Below, in pieces: positions 25,055 through 37,502 of a stretch of 64,000 nucleotides of DNA. Below the pieces are notes generated by a model, which was given only the letters and a program-made list of their open reading frames with translations, was not told the origin of the DNA and made no database searches. A program made the position numbers and the translations under genes. This stretch comes from Rotaria sordida (Eukaryota > Rotifera > Eurotatoria > Philodinida > Philodinidae): positions 101,171 through 165,170 of the forward strand of contig CAJNOL010000306.1 in assembly GCA_905250125.1 (NCBI GenBank). Direction: 5' to 3'. How positions within the stretch are numbered: the stretch's first letter is position 1; each line of letters begins with the position of its first letter.

Positions 25055-27852
25055 CTATGGAGAAAATATATCATGTACTTGTTCAATAAGTATTTCAAGT
25101 AAGCGTTGAATTGATTTGGAATTTTTTAATCCAACCATTGGATCAGGATTTTCTGAACGCATTATTGTTGGAGCAAAAACAATAGCTAAATTTTCTATTA
25201 TCATTTGATTACGGATTGAATGCTGAGAAACTTTTAATAGATGTTCACATAAATATTTTAATGTATAAAAATGTGCTGGTGGTAAACGACGAATTATTGT
25301 ACGAATTGTTGTTACACATATTGTTGATGGACGAAGTTCAAGTAATTGTGTTTGAATATCAAAAGTAACAAGTGGAATAGGTAATTGTCTTAAATACAAT
25401 TTTAATACACAAGCTATTGCATGAATATCAGGATAACGTTCTTGAGATAGATCAACATGAGCACAATCACGTTCAAATGCTAATTTAATTTCTTCTATAG
25501 TATCAGAAAATCCTGCAATTCGATAAAGACCTTCAGTATCAAGTGCATGTGGACGTGATTCAATTTCATTAATACACTTTTCAAGTACAACTGGTGTTAA
25601 TGAAGTTACTGATGAGGCTGGTGTTGTAGCTTTAATTAGCGTTGTCAAATCAACACCAAAAATTGATTTTAAATATTTCATATGTGGTACCTAAATAAAA
25701 AATAAATTCAATTAACTAACTTTTCAAATGATCTTTTATTTAAAATAACATTTAATGAAAAAAGTTCATATTGAAATTCTAAAACTGAACTATACATTTC
25801 TTAAATATAAAGATAAATAAATCATCTATGAACATTACACTGTATCATTACTAAGTATCCTTTGAAAAAAGTAAACATTCAGTTAAAAGAATCAATAGTT
25901 TATTAAAAAAGATATCTTTAAATTTACATGTAATGTTGGTTAGTTTCATGATGAAATCAATAATAACTAATATTCTCGTCCAAATTGAAGATGGATAAGA
26001 TTAAGCTCAAACACTCAACAATGGTAATAACTATCGATCTACAGTTTTTCGCAATCGAAAGAAAAGAACTCAGGATGGCTTTTTGGTCTGATACCATATA
26101 AGGTCAAATTATTCTAAAAATCATCATCTAGACAAAACAATCAAAATTACATCGAAATGGTATTTCATTTCGATGTAGTTTTGACTTTGACCTCTTTGTC
26201 AAATAGAGGAACTTCAAATCTATAGTTCAAGACACAAAGCACATGAAAATGTTTTCATATTTCAATATTGAGAAAATATAATCGCCAATCTATTCGGTTA
26301 AATCACCTAGAATTTCTTTGGTTTTCAACAAATTTTCTAATTTTTTATTAAAATTTCCTTGAAACGAAACACAATTTTCATATATTTTTCGAAGATGATA
26401 GGTTTTAAAATAATTCTATCTTATATTCTATCAGACAAAAATACATTCGAAGTTCTTCTCTTTCGATTGCTGAAAATCACAAATCACTACTTGCTGTCAT
26501 TATCAAGCTATCGAAACTAAACTCACTTCTCTTTCATTTTGACTCGAATATTAGTAATAGAAAGTTTCTTTTCGTCATGCATATAACAACTTACAATTGC
26601 AAAAAGGATAATAAATAATTAAATGATGCATGTATATCGGACATAACTTACATAGTATTATAATGTATCTAAAATTTTTTGAATAAGGTATTATTAGTAA
26701 AATCCTATACAACAATTATTTCTATGATAAAACTATAGTTGTCAATTTTGTTTGTTTTTTTCGATCTATGATAGAATGTTGAAATAACTTACACAATCTT
26801 GTGGTACTTTTTCTGAACAACGTTTATGTGCTTCAAAACCACAATCAGCACATTTAACACCTTGTTGTACAAGACCCCAAAGAAAATTTGCACAATAATC
26901 ACACCAATGTGGTCCTTTAAATGAATGTATTTTAAAATTATGTGCTTTTTCAGCTTGCATTAAAAGTATACGATCAAAAAATAATGGATTTGTCGATGGT
27001 AATTTTCGATTTGAATTATTATTATTATTTTTTGTTGGAGATATTCTTGATGATGAATGCTGTTGTATCATAGATGAATTACTTGTTGAAGATGAACGAT
27101 AATTAGATGCTATTTGATCTATATTTGTTGTTTGAGACTGATTTGTTTCATTATTTGTCAATGATGATGTTTCCTTGATCAAAAAAAAATTTATTAATTA
27201 ATTAATTAAATAAAAATTTCTTTTTATATTCAAAACAAAAATAGTTTTTTACTTGATTAAATGTATTATTTTGTGTTTGTGCTCGATGTAATAATTGTGC
27301 TTTATATTGTCCATATGGACTTTCATTAGTATAACATTGTGAATCACATGCCATTAAAGCAATATAATCACTTGCTTTTGATTCTAAATAAAATGATATT
27401 AAACCATCATGTACAAGATCATTTAATGTATCAAAATGTTTTTCTCCAACATAATGTGTTGATGTTTGAGAATCAAAATATAATTTATAATTTTTAACTT
27501 CACCATTAAATTTAATAGCTAATGTATATGAATCAGGTGGATTTAATGATTCACGAACAAGATATGAACCATCAATAGATATTGACATTAATTGATCAGC
27601 ATCTGTACGTGATAGAAGACCATGAAATTCTAAACCATATTGTCTTGGACGACGTAATTGTAATATTCGACATATAATTGGACTTGGTTTTGGTGCTTGC
27701 ATTTGTAAATTATATAAATATGATTTCCATACTGGTAATGAATTTGTAGAATTAGAAGAATTTGTTTGATATCGTGTTATAGGATCAAAAAATGTTGTTG
27801 ATGATGATGTTATAGATGTTACTGATTGATCCATAAATGGTATGGACATCAT
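25055..27852 (-). CDS. chimaerin-like Rac GTPase-activating protein (SH2-C1-RhoGAP)
   Basis: Three exons (27852-27253, 27173-26793, 25690-25055), all phase 0, give 538 residues. An SH2 domain (about 73-160: [11 protein letters not shown], then GSYLVRES with the phosphotyrosine-binding Arg) comes first. Next is an Asn/Ser-rich linker. A C1 zinc finger follows (H278, C291, C294, C308, C311, H316, C319, C327, all ligands present). The RhoGAP domain (about 340-535) carries [11 protein letters not shown] with arginine finger R384 and [12 protein letters not shown]. This is the alpha2/beta2-chimaerin layout, where diacylglycerol binding at C1 recruits the protein to membranes and GAP activity switches off Rac. 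It is longer than vertebrate chimaerins (about 460-470) because of the linker. The 1,102-bp second intron is exceptional here and holds an inverted repeat. ATG 27852 follows a good acceptor at 27862. Confidence 0.95.
26040..26475. repeat. inverted-repeat element inside the chimaerin intron
   Basis: TTTTTCGCAATCGAAAGAAA near 26045 is answered by the reverse complement of TTCTCTTTCGATTGCTGAAA near 26457-26476. A second short perfect palindrome (ACATCGAAATGGTATTTCAT and its return) lies near 26150-26180. Arms are only about 30 bp, so the assignment is tentative. Confidence 0.45.
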
Positions 27853-27989
27853 TATTCTCTGAAAAAATGAAAAAAAAAGAATGAATCTGACTTGAAACAA
27901 TCAATCACGGTGAAATAAAAAGAAATAAAAAAAGAAAAAGAAAACTGTTCTTGATTTTTCTTTTTACAAAAAAATAAAAAATAAAATGA

Positions 27990-28370
27990 TTAAGTATAGA
28001 GAAGTTGTTGAAGTTCATTATTGGATGGTGTATATTGATATGAATCCATATTAGTTGTTAATTGATTATATTGTTTATTTGCTAAAGAAAATAAGATAGA
28101 TCAATAATGGAATATTAATTATTAAAATAAAATTTACTTTTAAAAGAACGACGTTTATTTCGACGAAATAGATGATGAACAATACGATTTGTCATACGAG
28201 AAACCTGAGTAAAAAAAAATAGATAGGAGAATAAGAACATAAAAAAAAAAGAAGATTAGCAAAAGAAATACCGAGAATGGAAAACAAGTAAATTTGGATT
28301 TATTTGATTGAGGTCTTGATCGCAATGAATTATTTTGATACTCTCGCATAACATCCTCGAATAATTCCAT
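27990..28370 (-). CDS. possible small uncharacterised protein, 85 aa
   Basis: Exons 28370-28272, 28204-28138 and 28081-27990 splice in frame (GT-AG introns of 67 and 56 bp) from an ATG to a TAA. The product starts MELFEDVMREYQNNS, is basic in the middle (LFRRNKRRSFK) and ends NNELQQLLYT. No known domain. It lies immediately upstream of chimaerin on the same strand, with only 137 bp between this stop and the chimaerin ATG, and a donor-like GTAAAAAG follows the stop. It could therefore be an alternative 5' part of the chimaerin transcript or an upstream open frame. Confidence 0.45.
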
Positions 28371-29989
28371 TACATCGAAAAATAAACAAGATAAAAAACC
28401 ACAGAAAAAAAATATATATATATGTGCATGATGAGTAACTTCTATGTGGGTGGATGAATAATGAACGAACGAGCAAATATATTGACTAAGAATTGATGAC
28501 TACTAACGTCCTCTCTTTCTCTACAGATAGGAAAAGAACATTACCAAAATTTTATACATTGAAAAAGTCAATCGGACAATTTGTTTTATTACCAGGATAT
28601 TATTATTTATGTTTTCTGAATTCATTAAACTTTACGTATATGAGTGTTCTGTTTAATAACACATCTTTCAAATTTATTGATTCAATTGTTTTTATCTTCG
28701 ACACATCATTTTGATGTTCATTAAAGTATAATGTAACTTTATCAATAAGGGTGTGACTACTAAATCTGAAGTCAATCCTACATTTGAGTTTGAATAAGCG
28801 GCGAAATGTTTTAAATCTAGAATAAGCTCAGTAATCTTTATAAGACCTCCTCCAAAGGGAGGGAGAGAGTGAGTGAATCTATTTATACCATTTACATAAG
28901 ATATAGTGAGTAGTTCTTATTTTCCAGTCACATATTGGATTGTATAGAGTTGATATGGTTCAGCAAAAATTCGTGACTTATGTCAAAAGACGTACACTTA
29001 AAGAAACGCACCAGTACTTGTTTTTATTTAATTTCGACTGTCAAAAGAAGAGCTGTCGATCTACTTTACTGAAAAACAGAATAATAGTGAAATAGCAGTG
29101 TTCGCAAAAAAAAAGAATTACATTGTGAATTTATTAAATGTTTCTTAGGTATGTAACTTTACCAACTGAAGGCGAAGAAAACTTTTGGCAGTTTGTAGTT
29201 TATCTAACTCGAGTTTCCCGTACAATTTTTCTTCACTAGCCACGAAGGGATGCTGCTTCAAGTCATTGGCAATGTAAAATCTAGCATTTAGTCATACAAA
29301 ATGAAATGTTTTCTTGACGGCATGTTTTAAGCCTGTTTTACTACAAAAATGTTACTATCTGTTATTGAAGGCAGTGAAAAACTTTGATATTCGTATAAGA
29401 ATTTCAATGCACTGCATAAATCTATTCATCCAATGGAATGAGAAACAGATATTTGAGTTTATATTACTCTAAGATACTTGAATCTAGGATAGGCTTTAGC
29501 CTAGTCAAGCCTCATCGCTCCGCCGCGTATGATAGAGTAGTTATCCAGCTAAGACAGTCTGCTGTGAAATGTAATGTAAGTTGAAAAATTACAGTTACAA
29601 AAATTTTACGCTTCGAACTACAGTCATTATGACATGCGATGTACTATTATTGAGGTGTAAGTTGTTAAAAACGCAAATAATTATGAGATTTTTGCTTTTC
29701 AACTTGCTTTTCTACTCGAAAATTGTACTGGTTTTTGTGTTCATCTAATTTTTTTTATGTTACCAGATTATACTTTAGTCATATTCAAATCAATCAGTGT
29801 AAATTATCTAAATTGTTATTATGTTGAATAGAAAATTTAAACCATGGTTGATTATTTATCGTACTTTTTTTTTTAATTATCGAAACAGTAATAGATATTT
29901 AGATTATCAACAATATCTATCAAGCGTTCTGGATTACATTAAATCTGGTACTACATCCAATCGGTCTTTTTTATTTATTTATTTTTTTT
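28371..29989. other. intergenic, nothing recognised
   Basis: AT-rich with one less AT-biased patch near 29490-29540. The open frames at 28493-28714 and 29821-30045 are not convincing genes. Confidence 0.5.
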
Positions 29990-30785
29990 ATTCGTTCACT
30001 TTTAATTATCATTATTTATCGACAAGATTCAGATATTGTACATAATTACGGACGATATATTGCATGCAATTTATTCGTGTCTTCTTGATTGCGAACATTT
30101 TGTCTTAATTACAGGAAAGAAATGTTCGCAAAGTAGAATCGCGGAGAGAGACAAAAGTAGCCGCACATTAGCAAAAGTCCGCAATGCGGAATGAGGGAAT
30201 GGAGGAGAGAGAAAAACATGACAAGATTAGGAAAACATGCGACAATAGGTATAGCTAGAGGATCAGTGTAGGTAGCTCGATTTAAGAGTGAATATTAGGG
30301 TGTGGGTGTCTAGATTTTCTCTTTAACCACACTCACATTCTTAAATGATTGATTTTTATCTATCATCGAAAACATAATCGATTAACATTCGATATTTATT
30401 TTCGACAAAATAAAATTCTATGGTTTGTAACAAATAGTAATACTTGAACAGAACGATATTAAAATAACTGAAGAATTAAACAGACACTTTCCAAGTGACG
30501 AACATAGTCAATGTTCACATGAAAGTAAAAAAACCAAAAGTTAAGATTATATAACTAAAAAAAAACATATTCTAATACATTAGTACATGAAAGTATTCCG
30601 ATCGTTTTTCAAATAAATGAAAAGAATTATAAACAAGTTTTATCATCAAATTCATTTATTCAAATAGATCATTTTAAAGTTTTTAAAGTAACCCGCTAAT
30701 GACCTTGATCACGTTAGTAAAATTTCTATCTGTTGACATTTTATCATGAAAGATGAACTAATTATTGATTGGTAGTATGGTCATC
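29990..30785 (+). pseudogene. decayed second copy of the GT10 fucosyltransferase
   Basis: Three blocks match the gene at 18013-19242 in order and on the same strand. At 30015-30075 the match to TATCGACAAGATTCAGATAT is essentially exact. At 30385-30520 the frame reads NKILWFVTNS against NKILWIVSNC. At 30575-30690 it reads ESIPIVFQINEKNYKQVL against GSIPIVLGSNENNYKNIL. A last short match (tatcatgaaagatgaactaa) corresponds to YHQWRINY. Stops and shifts are frequent. About 300 bp of unrelated DNA (30080-30380), including a TGTGGG hairpin, splits the first two blocks. The T-rich tail of the parent's intron seems present before block one, so this looks like a DNA duplicate and not a retrocopy. Confidence 0.82.
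30297..30342. repeat. TGTGGG-containing hairpin, copy C
   Basis: AGGGTGTGGGTGTCTAGATT followed by TTCTCTTTAACC and ACACTCACATTCTTA. On the reverse strand it aligns with copy B (TAAAGAGAAAATCTA core). It lies in the insertion that splits the fucosyltransferase pseudogene. Confidence 0.6.
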
Positions 30786-30795
30786 AGAGGGATCC

Positions 30796-31311
30796 TCTCA
30801 ATTCGTCCCTTGCATAAATAGATCGTTCTTAATTGATTCTCAATTTGTTTCTTCCATGATGGCTGCTATATAATGATCGTATAGTCATATATCGTACGAT
30901 ATTTAATTTTTTTCTCTTTTTGTTTTCTCTTATGCATACATTACGCATGAAACATGAATACTACCATCATATTGCTGAAGAGAGTCAGATTCAACTACGA
31001 AGACGTAAGAAAATTTACGATCAAACTGATATTAAACTTGCTATGCTGTATAGAGAACACAAGAACAAACAATTAAGTGACGTTCAATTGGCTATACAAT
31101 GTGGTCCTACTATCAAGACACGGCTGTTCAAAAAGTGACAATAGAAATTTATACTTCATTATTGTTGATACTGTATTGTAATTTTTTTTTGATAAAGCTC
31201 TACGATACAAAAGCACTACTGCTTGTTGCTAACCAACTAGGAACGAATTGAGAAGGGCCGAGTTGAGAATCAATTAAGAATGATCTATTTATGTAAGAGA
31301 CGAATTGAGAA
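30796..31311. mobile_element. inverted-repeat element with a short open frame
   Basis: Arms 30796-30848 and 31259-31311 are reverse complements over about 53 bp (AATAGATCGTTCTTAATTGA and its return). The word GGACGAATTGAGAG recurs in the right flank (near 31242, 31298 and 31348). Between the arms an ATG-initiated frame at 30932-31138 encodes 68 hydrophilic residues (IQLRRRKKIYDQTDIKLAML near the middle) with no recognised family. It may be a transposase remnant or chance. Confidence 0.6.
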
Positions 31312-31732
31312 AAGCACTTAAGAGGAGAATCGTGTAATTGACTAATTTGGGACGAATCGAGAGTAAACCGTCATCAGACTAATTTTTATTAATAACCGAT
31401 TCTATGATTTGTATATGAAACTACACAATGACAATAAACGCAAAAAAAGCTATTCGCATTTTCTCCAATGATTGAATTGATGTAAATAATATGTAGTATT
31501 TCTATTATCTCAAATAATTATAGATTGATTTTTCAATCAACAGATATCTCAAAAATAATTTGTTAACGAAGGAAAGTATGAGCAAGAAGTAACAGGTATA
31601 TTTATTCATTTGTTTGACTGACTATAGAAGAAAATGAAATAAAAAGATCCGGAAGATTAAGTGTCAATTGATTACCATCGTTGATATGTAAGCAACAATA
31701 AATTGGCTAATCTCAAATTATTCACATATGTA

Positions 31733-32546
31733 CAGTCTTGGCCAAAAGTAGTCGTTCCTCATGAAGTGCTACTATTCTGGATGCATGAATGCGACAATAA
31801 TTTCCGATCGCAAGTAGCAATCTACCTTCCATCGATTCACATGTACTAGAGCTATGATTCGCACATACTCTTTTCCTTTTGAAAAAAAACATTCAATGAA
31901 GATATATGTTCAAAAAGTTTCTGTTTGTCGTTTTGCTACTTCACAAGCTACTAATATTTTTTGCTAGTGCTAAAGGCAGTCCTATATGACAACTTTAATA
32001 TCAACAATGTGCGTGATACATAGTCAAGATCTTAGTAATTAGTACACTCTGAGATAGTAAACCCATGTTGTAGCATTAACTCGACTTGATTCAGTACTAC
32101 GGTTCTAAAAATTTTAAAACAGATTTGTTGTCTAATTGGAACTTTCTACTAAAATTTTCAAAAGAATCGATCAAAGTCATCGTAGAAAAGATCCATGTTA
32201 TTAGAAATATCATCATTTACTATTCAACAGATATTCTTAATGAGAAGAAAATATCTCAGTTATATTAAAATGATTTTTAACAAAATTTGGATTAGAATTA
32301 GTTACGATAGTGGCCTTTCGAATGAGCGGTTGGACGAAAATATTTATGACAACATGGTTTGAGATACGGTGATCACAAGAGTAAGATGATGTTTGAATCA
32401 TAATTCCAGTACATACAAATCAACGGAGAGTGGGTTGGTACTTGGCATCAGGATTTATTGTCACATTGCATGCATTCAAAATATTAACTCAATATCATAA
32501 AGAACAGTAGCACTTCATGGAGAGTAGCTACTTTTGTCCAGAATTA
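31733..32546. mobile_element. Tc1-like element, internally degenerate
   Basis: Left end CAGTCTTGGCCAAAAGTAG and right end CTACTTTTGTCCAGAATTA are diverged terminal repeats. The next inward words also pair (TCATGAAGTGCTACTATTCT with AGAACAGTAGCACTTCATG). TA flanks both ends. CAGT..TTGGCCAAAAGTA is a textbook Tc1-type end. No transposase motif is readable in the 0.8-kb interior; a 60-codon frame at 32086-32268 is not recognisable. Confidence 0.7.
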
Positions 32547-32876
32547 TATATACAATACATGTGATTTCATGAACTTTCCAAGAACAACAAAAGCCAGGAA
32601 TAGGATTATTCTAATGACTTTTTTTTTCTGTGTCTTCATAGAAGATCATTTGATAAACAATAAAACATGATGTTTGTATATTCTTTTTCGCTGTCTTTAG
32701 ATTATATCTTATATTTATAAATGTAATAATTTATTATTAATAAATTGGGCAAGCCTATTGGAATAATAAATCTTAAATGCAAATGAAATTACATCAAACG
32801 TAGAACAAATAATCACATAAACTTTCTCTCTTCAATTCTATTAGTCAATAGATATATTTTATTTTCTTGTTTTTTG

Positions 32877-34047
32877 TTAAATTTCTTTGAGTTTTTCATT
32901 GATAATGTTCTCTGAATAATCCCACCATTCTCGAGCTAATTTATCATCTTTTGCATATTTATGACATACTGGTGTTGGTTGACAATCAGCATGATATTCA
33001 CCTGGTCTAGCTTTATTCGATAATGCACAATAAAGAATTGTTTGTGCTCCTTCTAATGGTGATTTAAAAATTATATATCTTATTGGTTTGCCTAATTTAC
33101 GCATCAAATCATGCAAATGTAAATGTCGATCTAATGGTGTATTAACAGTTCCAGGATGTAATGAATAAGCACAAATATTATGCGATATAGAATACCGTCG
33201 TTGAAGTTCACGTGTAAATAAAATATTTGCTGTTTTACTTAATGAATAAGCCGACCATGGATGATATGTATTTGGATTACACATTTGTTCATAATGTAAT
33301 GCATCACAAGGTACTGGCCACATAAAATGGCCAGCCGAAGAAACATTAATAATACGTGATGAATGAAGACGAGGTAAAAGAAGTTGTGTAAAATAAAAAT
33401 GACCAAAATGATTTGTACCCATTTGTAATTCAAAACCATCTTTAGTTTTTGTATATGGACATGCCATAACACCGGCATTATTAATCAATGCTGTAATTTT
33501 TGTATTTCTAATTAACAATACATAAGAAAACAAAACAAAAACTATATGATAGAAGAAAAAAAAAGTTTTTTTTTTACTCATTTTCATTTTTCATAAATTC
33601 TTCAACACATGTTTTTATTGATTGTAAATCAGCTAAGTCAATTGGATAACCGATAACATTATTTGGTAATTGACTAAATTTTCTTACATCATTAATAGCA
33701 TTAGTTAGATTTTGAAAACGAGCAAAAAGTATAACTCGAGCACCACGTTTTACTAATTCAATTGCTGTTGCTCTACCGATACCACCAGCAGCACCAGTAA
33801 TTAAAAATGTTTGTCCATCTAATTTAGTTGTATAAATATTTAAATATTGTCCACCACGAGCAAACCATCGCATAAGTACAATAACAAAAATAAAGTAGAG
33901 GATAATATATATTAAACTCGAAGATATCCATGTCCAAATACAAGTTGGAATAAGAATGGAATTAGCCGAAAGAATTAAAATAACAATTGAAGAAACAAAA
34001 GTTAACAGTGCTTTTGCTTCTGGTTGACGAAGAAGAAACAAAAGCAT
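32877..34047 (-). CDS. short-chain dehydrogenase, retinol-dehydrogenase-like, membrane anchored
   Basis: Exons 34047-33578 and 33507-32877, joined by a 70-bp intron, encode 366 residues. Hydrophobic N-terminal segments (about 14-60) anchor the protein in a membrane, as in RDH11-14 type enzymes of the endoplasmic reticulum. The Rossmann nucleotide motif is TGAAGGIG (84-91), the NNAG motif is at 166-169, and the catalytic set is Ser213/Ser214 in INVSS plus Y244xxxK248 (YSLSK). ARF after the second beta strand points to NADP(H), by family knowledge. HPGTVNTPL is the usual PG motif. The likely reaction is oxidation or reduction of retinoid or other lipid carbonyls; the substrate is not readable. 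Complete, with no damage. Confidence 0.92.
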
Positions 34048-35429
34048 GTTAAGGAATAAGTAAAAATATATTATATTAATAGTTGATAATTATCATATAT
34101 ATATCATTAGGTATTGTTTTTATTTCGATCATGATTGGAGAGAATTAGCAAACTAAAACCAACATTTATTTTAAATTTCTTAAAAGCGGCATCTTTAGAC
34201 ATAAAAAATATGTCACTACTCATAAATAATTTTATTCTTAATTAAATAAAACTAGCAAAACATCAATGTTATTTGTAGAAGTATATTACTCATAAAATTC
34301 GTATAGATCATATGACATTGATTCATTCTTGTTTGATAAAAATTACTATTTTGGTAATTAAGCATGAGAAAAAATAACAGTAAAATGAAAAATTGTTTTT
34401 GGAAAACGAACATTAAGATTAGATAATAATTAAGTCATCTCTACTAAGACGAAGTTAATATATGTCACAGTCGATATAAGAAGTCAGTTGAGTTTGGAAT
34501 GTGCAAATTCATTTTAAAAAAATTTCTCTTAGAAAAAAACTATAATATCGAAATAAATCTTTATAAACAAGATGAACTAATTGATTTAGATAAGATTTCA
34601 CGAAATAAAATCATATTAAACATCACAAATAAAAAAATTTCAGTGTTTTTTTTATAATGAAAAAATTTACCACGAATAATTATGCATCATATACCATCGA
34701 TGGTAGTATATAGACTACAAATTTAACTTTCAATTTCATTAGTACTTACAACCATTCATTATGTTCTAATATTATAATTATAAAAAATATATATAGTATA
34801 ACTCATCCTTCCTTTTAAAAACCGCCCACATCAAATCCGCTGCTCGTCTAAATAAATAATTTAAAAATAACATTTTTTCAAAAACTTTCATCAATCATTC
34901 AATGCCTCCAAGCTAAAAAAATATATATATAATATGCATTCCATAAAGAAACAATTTATTTAGATTTATTAACTATTGAAATTTTGCCAATTATTAAATG
35001 TCCCTATATTCCAGAAATAAAAGAAATATTATTGAAATATATATATTCTATTGAGAAAAATAAATATGGTCAACTTATTATTGTTTACATATACAATAAC
35101 AATCTAAACATATCTATGTTATCCAGTAAACTTCAACACATAATCAAATCATATTAACAATAAACAAATTTTTTTTTTGTTTATATACTCATAATATTTT
35201 TTATTATAAAATTAGAAAACGCTATTCCAATCTCAATTAATTTTATTATGACATCTTGTTTATTTTAGTTAATATTATTTGTCGAATAGGTACTATCGTT
35301 TTCAGAATTACTAATACAATTATGACAGGATTTAATATAAATGCAACATTATTTATCTAGTTACTCATTGCTGTTGAAATGTAATAATAACTGTAAGAAA
35401 TATTTAATATTAATGACAGAAGAACAGAT
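34048..35429. other. intergenic, nothing recognised
   Basis: Highly AT-rich, no gene or clear repeat seen. Confidence 0.5.
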
Positions 35430-35706
35430 AATGCAAAATATGGTATGATGGAAAAAGGCAGAAAATAAAAATATCGAAAGGGAAAAATGTCGAAAATAAA
35501 AATATCGAAAATAAAAATAATACAAATGTAGATAGATAGAAATGCCGAAAACGAGAGTATATTGAAGTACAAATCTCCCTCACCCTCATCTTCAATCTTA
35601 TATGTTCATCTTCATCTCATATTCTTGTTTTCGACATTTTTATTTTCGATATTTTTCCCTTTCGACATTTTTCTTTTCTGTCTTTTTCCATCCATTCCAA
35701 AATATC
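35430..35706. repeat. palindromic element built from TCGAAAATAAAAATA words
   Basis: Left arm (GCAAAATATGGTATGATGGA onward, to about 35550) and right arm (about 35590-35706) are imperfect reverse complements separated by about 40 bp. Each arm also contains tandem copies of TCGAAAATAAAAAT or GTCGAAAGGGAAAAAT. No reading frame of interest. Confidence 0.6.
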
Positions 35707-37502
35707 TGTTGTTTTGTTAAGCTAGCAATTTTCTAACATCTAATCATCATTGCTTGATTATGCACTTATTGTATCATATTAATAGAATTATTTTCTTGAA
35801 AAAAAAACCATTCTTCTCAAGTGTCGGACATGGAAACTAGGAATGACCTCATGCACATGTATAGTTTTTCTTTTTAGAAATGTTCTTTTCAGTGAAATAA
35901 TAAATAAATAACATTCATCGCAACTCAAATTACTTAGCCCTAGACTGATGAAGTTGAGATGTGCATATAAACACATCTAAGTATAAACATGCATTAAGTA
36001 AAGTACTAGATTAATATGAGAGACGATTTGACCTATGGCAAGATTTGTGTCACAAAGTCGATTTTGAATATACTACATTTTGTTTAATGAAGTTCCGTTT
36101 ATATGTGCAGTGTTATCGGTTTTTCAACAGAAATTTTGTCAATTTTTTATTATTATTACACTGTTGTGGCTATATTCATTTTTGTTCTCAAAACTTTATT
36201 TTTAATCTCAAATGATAATTAAATACTATGAATGAAAAAAAAAATTTTTTTTAGTCATACATTGATCTATTTCGAATTAGTATATTTCTATGAATGATAT
36301 GCAATCACAAATAGTAGTATTTTGATTTTAGAGATTTTATGCTTGAAATTTCAATATTTTCAATAAACAAAAAAAACTTGGAATTAAAAATCTTCCAGTT
36401 TTTTATCATTTATATTGTTCTATGTCGTCTTCTTCATGTATGAAATAAAACGAGTGTTATTTATATATATATGTATAAAAATAGCATAAAAATCAATACA
36501 ATCATTTACAATTAGTTATATTAGTGCTATTTCTATTGCAAAAAAAACACATTAATATCATATTATCCAAATAATGTGATATTATATTCAGACTCATTCT
36601 CGAACTCTTTTAATAATTATTACATCTTATCTTCATGTGTATATCATTGAACAATCAATCGAATCATTCAATAGTTTAATAACAATGATCATCATTTTTA
36701 AAAGCATCTCAAATCGAACAAATGCACTTGTAAACAACCGTAAATTGTCGTAGATTGACATATTACATGACTCAGTATTACGATCATATTTCTTCATGTC
36801 ATATATAGAGAAATACGATCATTTACGGAGTTCTTACATGAAGATTATATGCAATTTCCACTTTATTCATTATGTAGCTATAAACGATCGTATTTCTTCG
36901 TATGTAATACGGAGAAATATCATCATAATATTGAAGGACGTAATAAACCACAACATAGTCGTATATTGATGAAATACCGAGTGCAAACGATTGTTTCACT
37001 ATGTATACAGATTTCGTATTTTTCATTCTGAAATATTACTGCTCGGCTAATTTGAATCCTAATGCATATGTGCCATTTTTTTTTGTCATCTCACGCAGTA
37101 ATTTATATGATAGCTACCAAATGGTTATTTGCACGATAGTTACCATATGGTAATTTTTTTACAGACAGACACATATACAGGTGAATTCTTGTCTCTAGAT
37201 CCTAGCCTTTCAGTCTAGAGGATATCATTACGAATAATAATAAGAAGTAAATCGTTATTTATTTAATCTGATAGAAATTGTATACGAGTAATTAGGAGCT
37301 CTGTTTGGTAGACAAATTATACCCCCAAAAAAAAAACGTATTCTCTCTAGAAGCAAAAGTTCGAATTGTTCTATTTATAGTAATAAAATAGACTACTGAC
37401 CTATTTCTTATTTAACGATATAAAACAAAAAAGGAGAGAAAAATTAAAAATCATATAAATAAAAAAAGGAATCAAGTTAAAAATCTTTTTAAATAATATT
37501 TA
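35707..37502. other. intergenic
   Basis: No gene recognised. It contains a diverged direct repeat at 36780-36926 (listed separately) and a smaller one near 37110-37153 (GATAGCTACCAAATGGTTAT against GATAGTTACCATATGGTAAT). Confidence 0.5.
36780..36926. repeat. diverged direct repeat, ~43-bp unit
   Basis: Units at 36780-36822 (ACGATCATATTTCTTCATGT...) and 36884-36926 (ACGATCGTATTTCTTCGTAT...) align without gaps and about 80% identity, 104 bp apart. Confidence 0.5.
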
